DNA of 64,000 nucleotides from Cladocopium goreaui (GCA_947184155.2 CAMXCT020000910.1:20001-84000); one strand, 5' to 3'. Counted from the stretch's first letter, positions 39,800-49,905 are shown. The notes: a model not told the origin generated them from the letters alone. Numbers and translations: made by a program.

Positions 39800-42770
39800 T
39801 CATCGTGCAGCTTTATGTGTCATGGCAGTTCTGCTGTCCCAGGATTGCCTGAGTTCGCTCTTAACCTGCAGAAACATGGCCTCGTCCGGTTCAATGGGGA
39901 ATTCAGGAATATCCACAAATGCCCGGCCTCTGTGGCGAAGTAAGTATGGTTGCAAGCTCGAAAGAACCTCAGTTTGAAACGGCACAACTGCCCGTATCCG
40001 GAATCCACTGCTGAAAAACGCAGCCCCTTGGATGTAAAGGCTGCGCACCAGTCCACGCTCAACCTCCGGAAAAATCGGAGTATCTTGGAGATCTTGCAGT
40101 TGCTTACAAAAAATTGCGAAAAGATTAGCGAGTTCTGACAACTTAACATCATAGGCTTTCAGAGCTGCAAAAGACTGTATGGGAGTCAGCATCATGACTC
40201 CCTCTTGTCCTGGTCTTTTCACTGGAAGAAAGCATCTGGCAAAAATCATAAAGGACAAAACCATTTCGATCCAAGTCAAGCCTGCATTTTGGATTTCATC
40301 GTCTGTCCGATTAGTTGGCCATCTTATCTGATTGCACCAGTCTTGTAGCTTGGCTGTCAGTGTTGGCCCCCAAGTGCAATGTCGCAGCTCCTGGACTTGA
40401 GGGGCCACTCTGCTCCAGCAAGGGTCAGCCTGGTATTGGCAAAGCTTGTGGAAAACCGCCTGTCTGGTAGGCAGTGCCTGCTCTGGGAGTGTGGTGGCTT
40501 CCTCTTGCTGTTTGATGAATTTAAGTTCAGCATGTCTGCGGATCACTTCCAGGTGGTAGCGCAACAATTGTGCCAAGTGATGGCGTTGAGCTGCAAGGTC
40601 CTTATGCATGTCCTGCATCTCTTGAACCAGTGGCGCCAACAGGAATTCATTGGCTGTGATGGCAACGTCGTTCGCGCGCTTGTTTCCCAGTCGGTGATAA
40701 AGTGTCAGCCACGGAACCTGCGAATCCTCTTCCGCATGTGCTTTGACCTTCAGGAATTGCCTGTTGCCTGTATGGAGTGTCACCCAAAGGCGCAAAACAA
40801 GGTCTAAATCTTCCATATCATGCAGGGTGTCAGGGTTACTGGTATTTTGGCATCTACGTATGGCGGCTAGGGTGACCGCAGAATCTGTGTGGACTATGGT
40901 GTTTTGGAAACGCTCACATATGTACACTATGGCATATAACTCTGCTCGGTGGATGCGTTGCTCACCTGGGGTGCGAGCAACCGCAAGGCTACAAAGAGTG
41001 CATGGCATGTGCTGTCCTGTTGCATAGTGCTTTGCATGCTGTTCTCTTTCTGCATCATCTGTGGCTGTATCTATGATAACCGAATGTGTGGAATAGCTTT
41101 CATTGGGGTGCGCTGGAAATTGACAAGACCCGTCTGTATAGAAACTCAATGGCGCTCCCTGCATGTCAACCGCGTGGACTGCCTGGTAGAGACCTGGCTG
41201 GATGTCAGGCTCTGTGTGAGTCCAATTGCAGAGGTGTAGCCATTCGGCCTGCGAGTGCGTATGTATGACTGGTAGCTCGTGCCAGTATGTTCCCTCATTT
41301 TGCATCCATTGGAAAGTGAGTGGGTATTGTGCCCTTATATCTTCAACCAACGACCAACGTGCAGTGAAATAACCTATGCTCCCTAGTATCCAAAACCTGA
41401 CAGTTGGAGCAGTTGGGGCTGGTGGAAGTGTCCCAGACTGCCTGCTGTGCGGCGGTTTGATATGCTGCTGAAATTTCGTTCAACAAAGTTTTCCAGTCCT
41501 GCCTGGGAAACTGCCGCATGACTGCAGTGGTGTCAAGTTTATTAATAGGGGGCAAACCCTTTAAGGCTGTTCGGTCGGAAAATCTGGGCAGCAATTGGGT
41601 TTCCCACTCTTTTTGGAGGAGGCGCCTCCAGCATTGCCTACTGGTTGTGAAAAGGTTAAGGCGCAAAAAGGCTGTTACCTGGATATTACCTAGCTTATCA
41701 ATTACCCATCCCATTCGGCTAAGGTAAAACTTAAGACAGCCCGCCGGGCCTTTGCATTCGTAGGAAATTCCTGAGTGCTGTGAGGCAATACGCAGAAACA
41801 GCTGCGCATCTTTTGGAGTGCATCTGTGCAGGAACCTGTGAGCCATGTCAATAGCATTCTGTGTCAAGACCAGCTCTGGGTCTTGGAGCTTCGGCAGGCA
41901 TTGGATAGCTATGGCTGAGTTTCGGCTAACTGATGGGCCTAAAATTGCATCAGCAATGCTGGACCTCAGTTTGTCTGTATGCTGCCGGCCAATTGGGATT
42001 ATGGCAGACGCATAAAAAACTTGGGGATAGATGCCCATAGTGACCAGCATACTTTTGCTACGGGCATCGTGTGGCATGTGCTGCAACTGTCTAAGTCTAC
42101 GCTCGGCTTCGGACAGCCTCTGGCTGACTTTTCCAAGTTTGGGGGGACCCCTATATGTTAATTGCCCACCAAGATCCATTGCTTGCATCAGTGTGGCGAC
42201 AGCATTGGGTCCAAGCAGGTCCCGTAACGCTTTTTTCAAGGGTGGTAGGTGGGACTGGTGTGTCATCCAGATCCAGCTTTTCTTCCAATCTATGGTCATG
42301 GTGTACGCCCCTACAAAAGAACTAGTATGTCTGAGGACGCTGGCATGAGCCTGGGGGTGTTTGGCCATCCATCCCCAGTTATCAGCGTATGCCCCCATTG
42401 TTACATCGTCTGTATGCCTGTGAATATACGCAATCCAACATGTGGAAATCAGAACCATAACCAGTACTGAGAGGGGGTCTCCCTCAGGGCAGCCTCTAGA
42501 GGTATGTAAAATTGGACCTATTAAGGGGCCTAGTGTCCAAGATCGTGTGACCTCTTGGAGTGAAGTATACCATTGATTAACCAGAGTTCTGGGAATGCCT
42601 ACGTGCAGCATGGTGGATTGAGCTGCCTCTCTGTCGATTGTGTTGAAGCATTTAAGGAGGTCAATGGAAATACCTGAGCGGTGTCCTTGCCCATTATGGG
42701 CTTGTTCAAGCAACCATTGAAACTCATATATAGCATCATAGGGCCCTCGGGACGGTAGGAACCCTGTATA
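39800..42770 (-). pseudogene. LINE 2 ORF2 fragment: partial RT, zinc knuckle, RNase H; truncated and frameshifted
   Basis: Homology to LINE 1 ORF2 starts at about 42770 with LPSRGPYDAIYEFQWLLEQ, inside the RT domain, so endonuclease and early RT motifs are gone. The first frame (to 41343) has DLLKCFNTI, GCPEGDPLS, YADN and the knuckle CSNCQVLDTREHRLFHC. A one-frame slip at about 41343-41350 leads to the RNase H frame (39800-41350) with FYTDGS, HRAELYAI, HTDSAV, KVKAH and GNKRAN. The protein is clearly diverged from LINE 1 (by eye less than half identical), so it represents another subfamily. The copy is dead by truncation. The frameshift may be real or an assembly error. Confidence 0.82.
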
Positions 42771-42777
42771 TATATAA

Positions 42778-43461
42778 TCATAATATAATGTTTCTGAAAA
42801 TTGCGCCCTTGTACTCCTCCAAATTCATCTGAGTCCTCGTGATCCTGTGTTTGCTCATATTTACCAATCTTGTGATAAATTTCTTTCTCATCTTCAAATA
42901 TTCAGTTCTCAACATTTCTCCTGTATCTAAACTTCTTTTTCTACGCTCCAAACATGAACTCAATCTCAAACGTGCATCTTCCGCGATTGAATGTTTTGGC
43001 CTCCATTTTCCGCGTCCAACCAAATTGTGTATATATAAGTAAGGTGCCACATCAACATGTCTCACATCACCATTCTTTGTCAAAGAACCACGCAACTTCC
43101 ACTCTTCATGCATTTCAGATGTGGCTTCACGATATTCCTCATCATTCATTCTATACAAACCCATCCGTTTGTCTGTCAAATACATCTTCAGTACTCTCCA
43201 GTTTTCACTACGACATAGCTTGCTAGCTATGATCCAACCTGCAGCCCGAGCATATCCCCACTTGTTGTTGATTGCCATTGAGCATAGCTCATATTGCTCT
43301 TCAAGGTCATCTATATCATATTGATCCATTAGCCTTCCAATACGTAGACGTCTGTAAGGCAACAACTCACCTGGTGGCTTAGCCAGCAAGCTTTCCACAT
43401 AGCCATGATGTCCCTTGAGGCGTCTTTGCGCTCTCAGCTCACCTACGCTTGTTTGAGCCAT
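42778..43461 (-). CDS. Unrecognised 227-residue ORF in the chimeric insert
   Basis: ATG-initiated (43459-43461). A basic, helical-looking protein: it begins MAQTSVGELRAQRRLKGHHG, has an acidic stretch DQYDIDDLEEQYELCSMAIN, and ends in a Lys/Arg-rich segment (RKKFITRLVNMSKHRITRTQ). No signal peptide, membrane segment or known motif. It lies on the same strand as the LINE fragment and is joined to it about 10 bp after its stop. Intronless, with a different base composition from the LINE. Possible origins are a processed host mRNA or an accessory ORF of an unknown mobile element. The sequence around its start resembles a decayed spliced leader (see findings). Confidence 0.5.
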   Translation of the reverse strand: MAQTSVGELRAQRRLKGHHGYVESLLAKPPGELLPYRRLRIGRLMDQYDIDDLEEQYELCSMAINNKWGYARAAGWIIASKLCRSENWRVLKMYLTDKRMGLYRMNDEEYREATSEMHEEWKLRGSLTKNGDVRHVDVAPYLYIHNLVGRGKWRPKHSIAEDARLRLSSCLERRKRSLDTGEMLRTEYLKMRKKFITRLVNMSKHRITRTQMNLEEYKGAIFRNIIL

Positions 43462-43589
43462 AATCTACAATACAACAACATAAAAATAATAATATGCCAA
43501 TTTTCAATACTTCACATAACCATCAAGAACTCATCATAGCGTACATTCTGCATAACTTCATTTTTACGCCACAGCTCAACACTCTCAAG

Positions 43590-44021
43590 CTACAAGTCTT
43601 CGCCACGCTCAGGAACATCATCATCAAAATGATCTGAAGGCCTTTCTCGATAAGGGGAGATAGGTATCCTCCTGATCTCACGTGCTTCGAAAGGAGCCTC
43701 CTGATTGTTAGCCCATGCTTCTTCTTCATCAGCAGTCATCCTTTCCCAAGGAGGGGTAGCATCACGTTTATCCCACCATTCAAAGGAATCAGAATCCTCA
43801 TTCTCCGAGCGATCACGTCCACCATTTTCAAAAGCAATTCTACTTGATTGAGGCTCATTCAAGTCGACCTCACTTCTAAATCTCTCATCACGTTCCTCTT
43901 TTTCTCTTACCCACTGAGGTACTTCTCCAGCCCCAGGATTTACCTGAGGAAATGCCCAACCTGCAGATTTCCCTCTCGCACGTAGACGTTCAAACGCTGG
44001 AGGCCATAAACTCTCATCCAT
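43590..44021 (-). CDS. Unrecognised acidic 143-residue ORF in the chimeric insert
   Basis: Starts at an ATG 20 nt inside the 5' end of the insert. Strongly hydrophilic, rich in Glu, Arg and Asp (MDESLWPPAFERLRARG near the start, then ENEDSDSFEWWDKRD and MTADEEEAWANNQEAPFEAR). Probably disordered. It precedes the 227-residue ORF by 128 nt on the same strand, so both could come from a single RNA. No family recognised. The frame shares no similarity with LINE 1 ORF1. Confidence 0.45.
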   Translation of the reverse strand: MDESLWPPAFERLRARGKSAGWAFPQVNPGAGEVPQWVREKEERDERFRSEVDLNEPQSSRIAFENGGRDRSENEDSDSFEWWDKRDATPPWERMTADEEEAWANNQEAPFEAREIRRIPISPYRERPSDHFDDDVPERGEDL

Positions 44022-44041
44022 CCTTCTTCTGATCTCAGCAC

Positions 44042-44061
44042 GAGGTCGTTATAATTTACCC
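44042..44061 (+). repeat. Target-site duplication of insert 2, right copy
   Basis: GAGGTCGTTATAATTTACCC, followed by the continuation of the interrupted satellite unit ('agatttatagaggat'). Confidence 0.9.
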
Positions 44062-44699
44062 AGATTTATAGAGGATTTCCCATTGCCACCTGTGATTTAT
44101 AGAGGATAATTTCCATTGCACCATGGATCCTATGGGTTAGTGGAATATAACACCATTCGTCTGGGTAAATTATAATATTTCACTAACCTGAATAGTTCGG
44201 CCATTTGGGGATGATTTCCCTTACTAACCATGATTATAGTGAGGGAGAACAGTGAGGTCGTTATAATTTACCCAGATTTATCGAGGATTTTCCATTGCCA
44301 CCTGTGATTTATAGAGGATAATTTCCATTGCACCATGGATCCTATGGGTTAGTGGAATATAAAACCATTAGTCTGGGTAAATAATAATATTTCACTAACC
44401 TGAATAGTTCGGCCATTTGGGGATGATTTCCCTTACTAACCATGATTATAGTGAGGGAGAACAGTGAGGTCGTTATAATTTACCCAGATTTATAGAGGAT
44501 TTTCCATTGCCACCTGTGATTTATAGAGGATAATTTCCATTGCACCATGGATCCTATGGGTTAGTGGAATATAACACCATTAGTCTGGGTAAATTATAAT
44601 ATTTCACTAACCTGAATAGTTCGGCCATTTGGGGATGATTTCCCTTACTAACCATGATTATAGTGAGGGAGAATAGTGAGGTCGTTATAATTTACCCAG
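44042..44699. repeat. 212-bp satellite, right block
   Basis: The rest of unit 3, then MITE F copies at 44161-44275, 44373-44487 and 44585-44699 with anchors at 44166, 44378 and 44590. The array ends at the terminus of the last F copy, followed by (TA)n. Confidence 0.9.
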
Positions 44700-44816
44700 A
44701 TATATATATAATATACAATATGTATAATATGGCTAATCAATGATTAGTACTAACAATTATTATGATTAGTAACCACTATTAAGAATGATTTACCATTATC
44801 AACCATGATAATTCCT

Positions 44817-44877
44817 ACAATGTGAGGCCCCCCAGTGATGTTTGTTGGTTTATAAGCCCCAGTAACTATAGTTATTG
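44817..44877. mobile_element. MITE family C, left half
   Basis: ACAATGTGAGGCCCCCC to 'aactatagttatt', then abruptly replaced by a GC-rich segment. Confidence 0.62.
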
Positions 44878-45060
44878 TTCAACCAGGCCATTTTGACTGG
44901 CTCTGCCACCGTGGCGCATCGCCGCGCTGCGGAACTTCCGCCGTCCGTTGGCGGCGACGGAGCTTCCGCTGTCCGCCGTTCTCCGGCTGTCCGTGGTCTT
45001 CCTGCCGGACACATGGGGAGTTCAGCGGGACAAATGGTGATGTTAGCAGGTAACATGGTG
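44878..45060. other. GC-rich island of uncertain nature
   Basis: CG-rich for about 140 bp ('gcgcatcgccgcgctgcgga'), open in both orientations (plus: ATVAHRRAAELPPSVGGDGA). Possibly an exon fragment. No recognised domain. Confidence 0.25.
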
Positions 45061-46390
45061 ATTTTATGAGGAAAAAATGGAACAAAAACATGGAATTTAC
45101 AAAATGTTACTAGAAAAAATGTGGCAATTCATGGATTTTCCTGACACAAATGGGGATGTCACCATCAACATATGGTGATTTTGCTAGGAACAAAAAAAGA
45201 ACAAACGTGATTTCACCAGGAAAAGTTGGGATTTCACTCGCAAAACATTGGGATTGTACTGGCAAAACTTGGCATATGCCAAACTTGGGATAAACAGCAA
45301 ACAAACATGACAATTCACGAACTTGAAATGAAACAAGGATAAACAAGGTCATATAGTGATGTTGCGGCAACGTCGATATGAAACGTTATAATTCAGCCAT
45401 CCCAATCAAACCCCCGTCAGATCCCTCATCCCAAATAGTTAATTACTGACTTCATGGCCAACATGCCAACAACCACCATTATGTTGTTTGAATCCAAAGA
45501 GCAAATCATTCCGATCAACTTACAATCGTTGCCATTCTCATTGTTTGCCTCAACTTTGGTGATTAAATATCTCATGTTTCATAACCAACAACCACAACAG
45601 ATCCTCCCATCAGCAGTCGAAATTGTTGGGTATTTGATGGTATTTATCCCATCAGCAGTCGCGTTACTTCACATCAATTGGCTGGCGAAATCACGATTCA
45701 TCCCATGAGTTCCCCCATGAATTTCCCATAGAAATTCCCATTGTTTCTGCATACGCTTCCCCAATCCAAACCTCATCAAATATCGCCAATCAGGCAAATC
45801 AGCATTTGTATCCCATTGTATTGAAAAAAAAATGGTGGCTTATCCACTTATCCCCATCTGATATTTAAGTGGATTTAACTGATTATTCCCGTAGACTTCC
45901 AATTTCGCAAACATAGATCCAACTGATTACAGTAATCCCATTCACTCCCATTAATATCCCATTCCCAAGCGAAAAAATCCATCATGGCATGCCATGTTTT
46001 TCTCAAGTTCCCATCCTCCCAATCGAATTCCCATCCCATAGAATAAATGAAATCATGAAAAACAGATCAAGTTCTATTAGTCAGATAGATTTAAATGGAT
46101 TTAGTTCTATTATCTAGTGATTAATATGATGGATTTAAATCATTAAACAAAAAACAGACATGTTCAATCCCATCAAGAGATCAATCGAAAAAAATATCCG
46201 TGATATTCACAGGAACATGTTCCATGCTATTTCCCATCGATTTCCGTCATTAAATCCCCATGATTCATGCCACCATCTCCATCGCATATTCCCCAGGAAT
46301 TTCCCATCGATATCCCCACATTGTTTTTCCCAAGAAATTCTTATCCCGTCAGTTCACGGTCCATCATCAAATTTCACCAAAAAAAACTTA
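45061..46390. other. Unassigned stretch with loose short repeats
   Basis: 45030-45320 has degenerate units of about 22 bp built on 'ggtgattttxxxaggaaaaa'. 45720-46330 is rich in 'cccatt' words. No gene supported. Confidence 0.35.
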
Positions 46391-46490
46391 CTGGTTGGTG
46401 GTTTCAACCCCTCTGAAAAATATGAAAGTCAAATGGGATTACTATTCCCAATACATGGAAAAATAAAAAATGGTCCAAACCACCAACCAG
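46391..46490. mobile_element. MITE family B copy
   Basis: Exactly 100 bp with intact termini. 'ctaaacgtagagaatggatg' at about 46502 is mirrored by 'cattccctacgtttagca' at about 46577, an inverted pair just outside it. Confidence 0.82.
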
Positions 46491-46774
46491 ATTACTGGTG
46501 CTAAACGTAGAGAATGGATGGGTTGTTGGGGGTTGCTGGGATGATGAAATTGAGAGTTAGCCAGTGGATCATTCCCCCATTCCCTACGTTTAGCACAAGT
46601 AAGAAAACATCCCACGCAATAGGTTTCAAAAAAAAACACATCAAATCTGCATGAAATATCCATGAAATATCCATTACTATACCATTGTATTTGGTAAATG
46701 CTGGTTTATCCCATCATTTCGTCATCGATTTCCCATTCCCCATAATTTTCTCATTCATTTTCCAAAAAATCCCC

Positions 46775-46888
46775 ATAAGGTGGTGCCCCCAGGTTTATAA
46801 ACCATAGCAACTAAAGATATATCTACCATACACCCTAATGATTGAAAGTTATTTGCACCAACTGAGCGATGACTGGGGCACCACCTTG
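46775..46888. mobile_element. MITE family C copy, AAGGTGGTGCC subtype
   Basis: ATAAGGTGGTGCCCCC and CTGGGGCACCACCTTG. Confidence 0.75.
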
Positions 46889-47045
46889 TTCTATTGGGTA
46901 CATGTTACTTTATCAATGTGTTTTTTCTCCAAGAGATATGGGTATGTTACGAAGAGTATTCATCCCTTTGACATGTATGACATCCCATTTCCGGGAAGTT
47001 TCCCAGAATTCTGCGAAGACGACTGAGATTCAGAAAGTGGGACAT

Positions 47046-47149
47046 TACCCTCTGGTAAACTAACATAACTATGGAAAATCACCACTTTTAATGGGAAAAC
47101 TCACTATAAATGGCCATTTTCAATAGCTATGTTACTTTACCAGAGGGGA
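47046..47149. mobile_element. MITE family A copy
   Basis: TACCCTCTGGTAAAC to 'gttactttaccagaggggaa'. Confidence 0.76.
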
Positions 47150-47304
47150 ATCGAATTGTTATGGACAAAAAAAAATCTGCGAATTGCAGCACAAAAAATC
47201 ATCATTTTCCCATAGAAATCATTTTATCAAATCATCGAATCCCATCCAAAAAACCATGGAATGTGCAGAAAAAACATGTCCCGAATAGAATGATGATCTT
47301 GAAT

Positions 47305-47366
47305 GATCCAATCCAATCTAAGTTATGATTGTTATGATCCAATCCAATCTAAGTTATGATTGTTAT
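47305..47366 (+). repeat. 31-bp tandem duplication
   Basis: 'gatccaatccaatctaagtt' plus 'atgattgttat' occurs twice in a row. Confidence 0.9.
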
Positions 47367-47373
47367 GATTCTT

Positions 47374-47489
47374 ATACCGTTTGGTTATTTAACGTAGCTA
47401 TGGAAAATCACCATTTTTGATAGGTAAATCATCATAAATCCTCTAACAATGGACCATTTTCTATAGCTATGTTAAATAGCCAGAGGGTA
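47374..47489. mobile_element. MITE family A copy
   Basis: TACCGTTTGGTTATTTAAC to 'ttaaatagccagagggta'. Confidence 0.72.
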
Positions 47490-47515
47490 ATCCCAATTTT
47501 TCCATAGAAATCCAT

Positions 47516-47650
47516 ACAATGTGAGGCCCCCGTTCGATAGCTAAGTTGATGCAAATAACTCCAATGTCACTATGGTTTATGGTACGCAAATAACTATAGT
47601 TACTGGGGCGAATCTAAACCAACAAACATCACTGGGGGGCCTCACATTGT
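47516..47650. mobile_element. MITE family C copy, ATGTGAGGCC subtype
   Basis: ACAATGTGAGGCCCCCG and GGGGGGCCTCACATTGT, flanked by T and A. Best example of this subtype. Confidence 0.8.
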
Positions 47651-47739
47651 ATGATTGATTACTCAAAGATTATTATAGAAACTAGGCTTATGAATTGTTG
47701 GCAGATATAGTAACCAACTGGGATGTACCATAGAAATCC

Positions 47740-47910
47740 ACAGAAATCATAGCATCCAATCCCTCAGGCCCCATCCCTTTTTGAGCCTCTTCAGGTTCAC
47801 ATTCTTCGGTGCCGCCGGCGGATTCGAGGCTTGCCGCGCCAACTTCGGCACCTCGGCCTGCGGTGCTCGGGACGAAAACCCAGGTGGTTTGAGTCGAAAA
47901 AGCCATGGAA
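47740..47910 (-). CDS. Exon-like segment, unknown
   Basis: GC-rich island. The minus strand reads TTWVFVPSTAGRGAEVGAAS and then SLESAGGTEECEPEEAQKGM, Ala/Glu/Gly-rich as in low-complexity exons. It ends downstream in AT-rich DNA. The plus-strand frame is also open for part of it. Not recognised. Confidence 0.27.
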
Positions 47911-48238
47911 AACCACGGTTTTACGGTTTTACTTGGCAAAATTCATGGGGATTTTGGAGTTGTTGGAGTTCATATCACCTTCAGCTTTTCTTTTTGGAGC
48001 TTTACTGCAGAAACAAGAACATAAATGATAAGTTAAACACCATGATTATTTACCTAATTATCCCGGCAGGAGAACCCAAACAGTGTGTAGTTAGGATTCT
48101 AAAGGGAAAGGTGGAAGTGGCCCTAAATCATTCAATGTATTTAGGTCTAATTTCACTGTAAATGGGGTTGGTGTTTTCCCAAATTGCACAAAATATAATA
48201 CCAACATCAAATCCCATATATATATATTATAAATTTAA

Positions 48239-48339
48239 TCATTATAAACTCCATTAACTATAGTTATATCTACCATAAACCGTAGAATTCAGCCACTTTT
48301 TTCAGGCAACTGAACCCTATCTTGGGGGCCCCATCTTGT
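48239..48339. mobile_element. MITE family C, right part
   Basis: 'attaactatagttatatcta' to TTGGGGGCCCCATCTTGT. The left end is absent. Confidence 0.6.
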
Positions 48340-48444
48340 ATTAATCACTGATATTAATGGAATGGTGGGAATGTACTATTAATCACCATAAGTTCAATTA
48401 TTGTTAACATCATAGTGAAGCATAATGATTATTCACCATTAAGT

Positions 48445-48586
48445 CAATGGGAATTCCAGGATCCTAAATTGGAGGTACTGTACCATATAAGGCAATATTC
48501 TGTGGGGATATTCCCAAAAAAATAGGCCTTACATAGGCCTTATATATGGTAGGTACCTCCAATTTAGGTTCCTGAAATGGCCATTG
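48445..48586. mobile_element. MITE family E copy
   Basis: 'caatgggaattccaggatcc' to 'ggttcctgaaatggccattg', with 'ttggaggtac' and 'ggtacctccaatttagg' pairing. Confidence 0.7.
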
Positions 48587-48596
48587 ATTAAACCAT

Positions 48597-48740
48597 GTTT
48601 TTCGACCTGCCCAAGTTCCAGTCCGTCCCGCGCCTTGTCCTTGTCTGCCACGACTCTCGAGGGTCGCATCAAGGAGACAACCCCAGCTGCTTGGACGAAT
48701 TTGCCACCTGGCACCGGGCTACAACATTCCCATATGCTCC
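48597..48740. CDS. Exon-like segment, strand ambiguous
   Basis: GC-rich island bounded by MITE E and MITE C. The plus strand gives FDLPKFQSVPRLVLVCHDSR followed by GSHQGDNPSCLDEFATWHRA. The minus strand gives PGGKFVQAAGVVSLMRPSRV. Both look coding. The plus-strand VLVCHD faintly recalls the LVCHD segment of GH85 endo-beta-N-acetylglucosaminidases, but this is a guess on one short motif. Confidence 0.25.
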
Positions 48741-48906
48741 ACAGGATGGGGCCCCCAAGATAGCTAAGTTGCCTTATAAGTGGCTATGGTTTATGGCAGA
48801 TACAACTATAGTTAATGGAGGATATATTGGTTTATAAACCAACTTATAACTGGGGGGAGGATATATTGGTTTATAAACCAACTTATAACTGGGGGGCCCC
48901 ATCCTG
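48741..48906. mobile_element. MITE family C copy, GGATGGGGCC subtype, with internal duplication
   Basis: ACAGGATGGGGCCCCC and GGGGGGCCCCATCCTG. The right arm ('ggaggatatattggtttata' onward, about 43 bp) is present twice in tandem. Confidence 0.78.
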
Positions 48907-49226
48907 CATGTATATGGTATATTTACCTACATTTGGGTGATCTTTAGGGAAAATGTTTTGTAAATATTCGATACTTGGAGCATGTGGGATTGACATTTGG
49001 AGGAAAAAAAGGAAAACTATGGAAAACATATGGAACAATCAACAAGGCTAAAACATGCGAAACCAGCTACAAATTCAGCAAATCATCAAAAATGTTGCTT
49101 GAAACAGCAACAAAGGCAAGGTTTTTTTTGAGGATTTAATGAATTCAATCAATGGATCTAACGTGAACAACATGGGTTACAATCCTGAAAGGTGATGGCC
49201 CCCCCCAAAGTTTGTTGGTAAGCCAT

Positions 49227-49348
49227 ACAAGGTGGTGCCCCTTAGTTAGCTAACTTGGTCTATAATTCCAAAAACTAGGGTTTATGGAGGATATAACTAT
49301 AGTTACTATGGTTTAAAAACCAACTTATAACTGGGGCGCACCACCTTA
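49227..49348. mobile_element. MITE family C copy, AAGGTGGTGCC subtype
   Basis: ACAAGGTGGTGCCCC and CTGGGGCGCACCACCTTA, flanked by T and TA. Confidence 0.76.
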
Positions 49349-49599
49349 TAGGAAACTAGTTCGAATATCTACCATAAAGACAAGTCTCATTGGAACTAGT
49401 CGTACCAACTGAACGAGGCTGCGAACTCATCAAAAATGGCCGTTGAATCACAAAACCAACAAAAAATGCTGTGACTTGTGACTGAATCAATTCAATGACA
49501 AAAATACTGTCTTGTGAATTCATCATTTTACCATATTTGATATCATATTTCACCATGAAAATTTCTGTAAAATCCCAATATTCAATGGTGAAACCGCCC

Positions 49600-49905
49600 A
49601 TTTTCCACGGGTTTTGGCAGCCACTGGCACCTGTGGCGCCCAGCTTCTTCTTTCCACTGAGGTTCAACATGTCTCTCAGCTTAGCAGCCACGTCCTGGCC
49701 GGTTTCCAGGAAAGTCCGAGGGATTTGCAGAAACTAGTTGTACAGTAAATATTTGCACCTTCAGATTTCCAGAAACGGCAAACTTGTTGAACTTGTGCCG
49801 GAGAGCCAGCTGGCTCAGCTGCTTTGTCTTTTAAGACGCTGGCTCGTGTACCAGGCGACTTGGATTGTTCCCCACCCAAACCCAGCCCTCAGCTAACATC
49901 TGGTG
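49600..49905 (-). CDS. Two adjoining exon-like segments, unknown product
   Basis: On the minus strand 49905-49760 reads EQSKSPGTRASVLKDKAAEP and AGSPAQVQQVCRFWKSEG. In another frame, 49710-49600 reads GQDVAAKLRDMLNLSGKKKL and GATGASGCQ. Both are GC-rich and hydrophilic and lie 50-100 bp apart, as expected for two exons with a short intron, but I cannot place splice sites. Not recognised. A solitary MITE B follows on the far side (49972). Confidence 0.3.

Larger units (their letters stand above)
39653..44041 (-). mobile_element. Chimeric retrotransposed insert: truncated LINE 2 plus an unrelated 1.27-kb segment
   Basis: A 4,389-bp block sits inside the satellite between 20-bp duplications. 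Deleting block plus one duplication (4,409 bp) puts 39545 and 44166 exactly 212 bp apart, so the whole block entered as one piece. Its 3' part (39653 to about 42770) is a LINE truncated within the RT domain. Its 5' part (about 42771-44041) encodes two unrelated ORFs on the same strand. A template switch of the RT from LINE RNA to another RNA during target-primed reverse transcription would explain this; an unusual element containing both parts is the alternative. Confidence 0.78.

Noticed and set aside
39653-44041. Insert explained by satellite unit duplication rather than retrotransposition
   Set aside because: The period is restored exactly only by removing the block plus a 20-bp repeat, and the 3' junction is the same base as for LINE 1.
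48597-48740. GH85 endo-beta-N-acetylglucosaminidase exon
   Set aside because: Only a short LVCHD-like motif supports it and the opposite strand is equally open, so it is not called as such.
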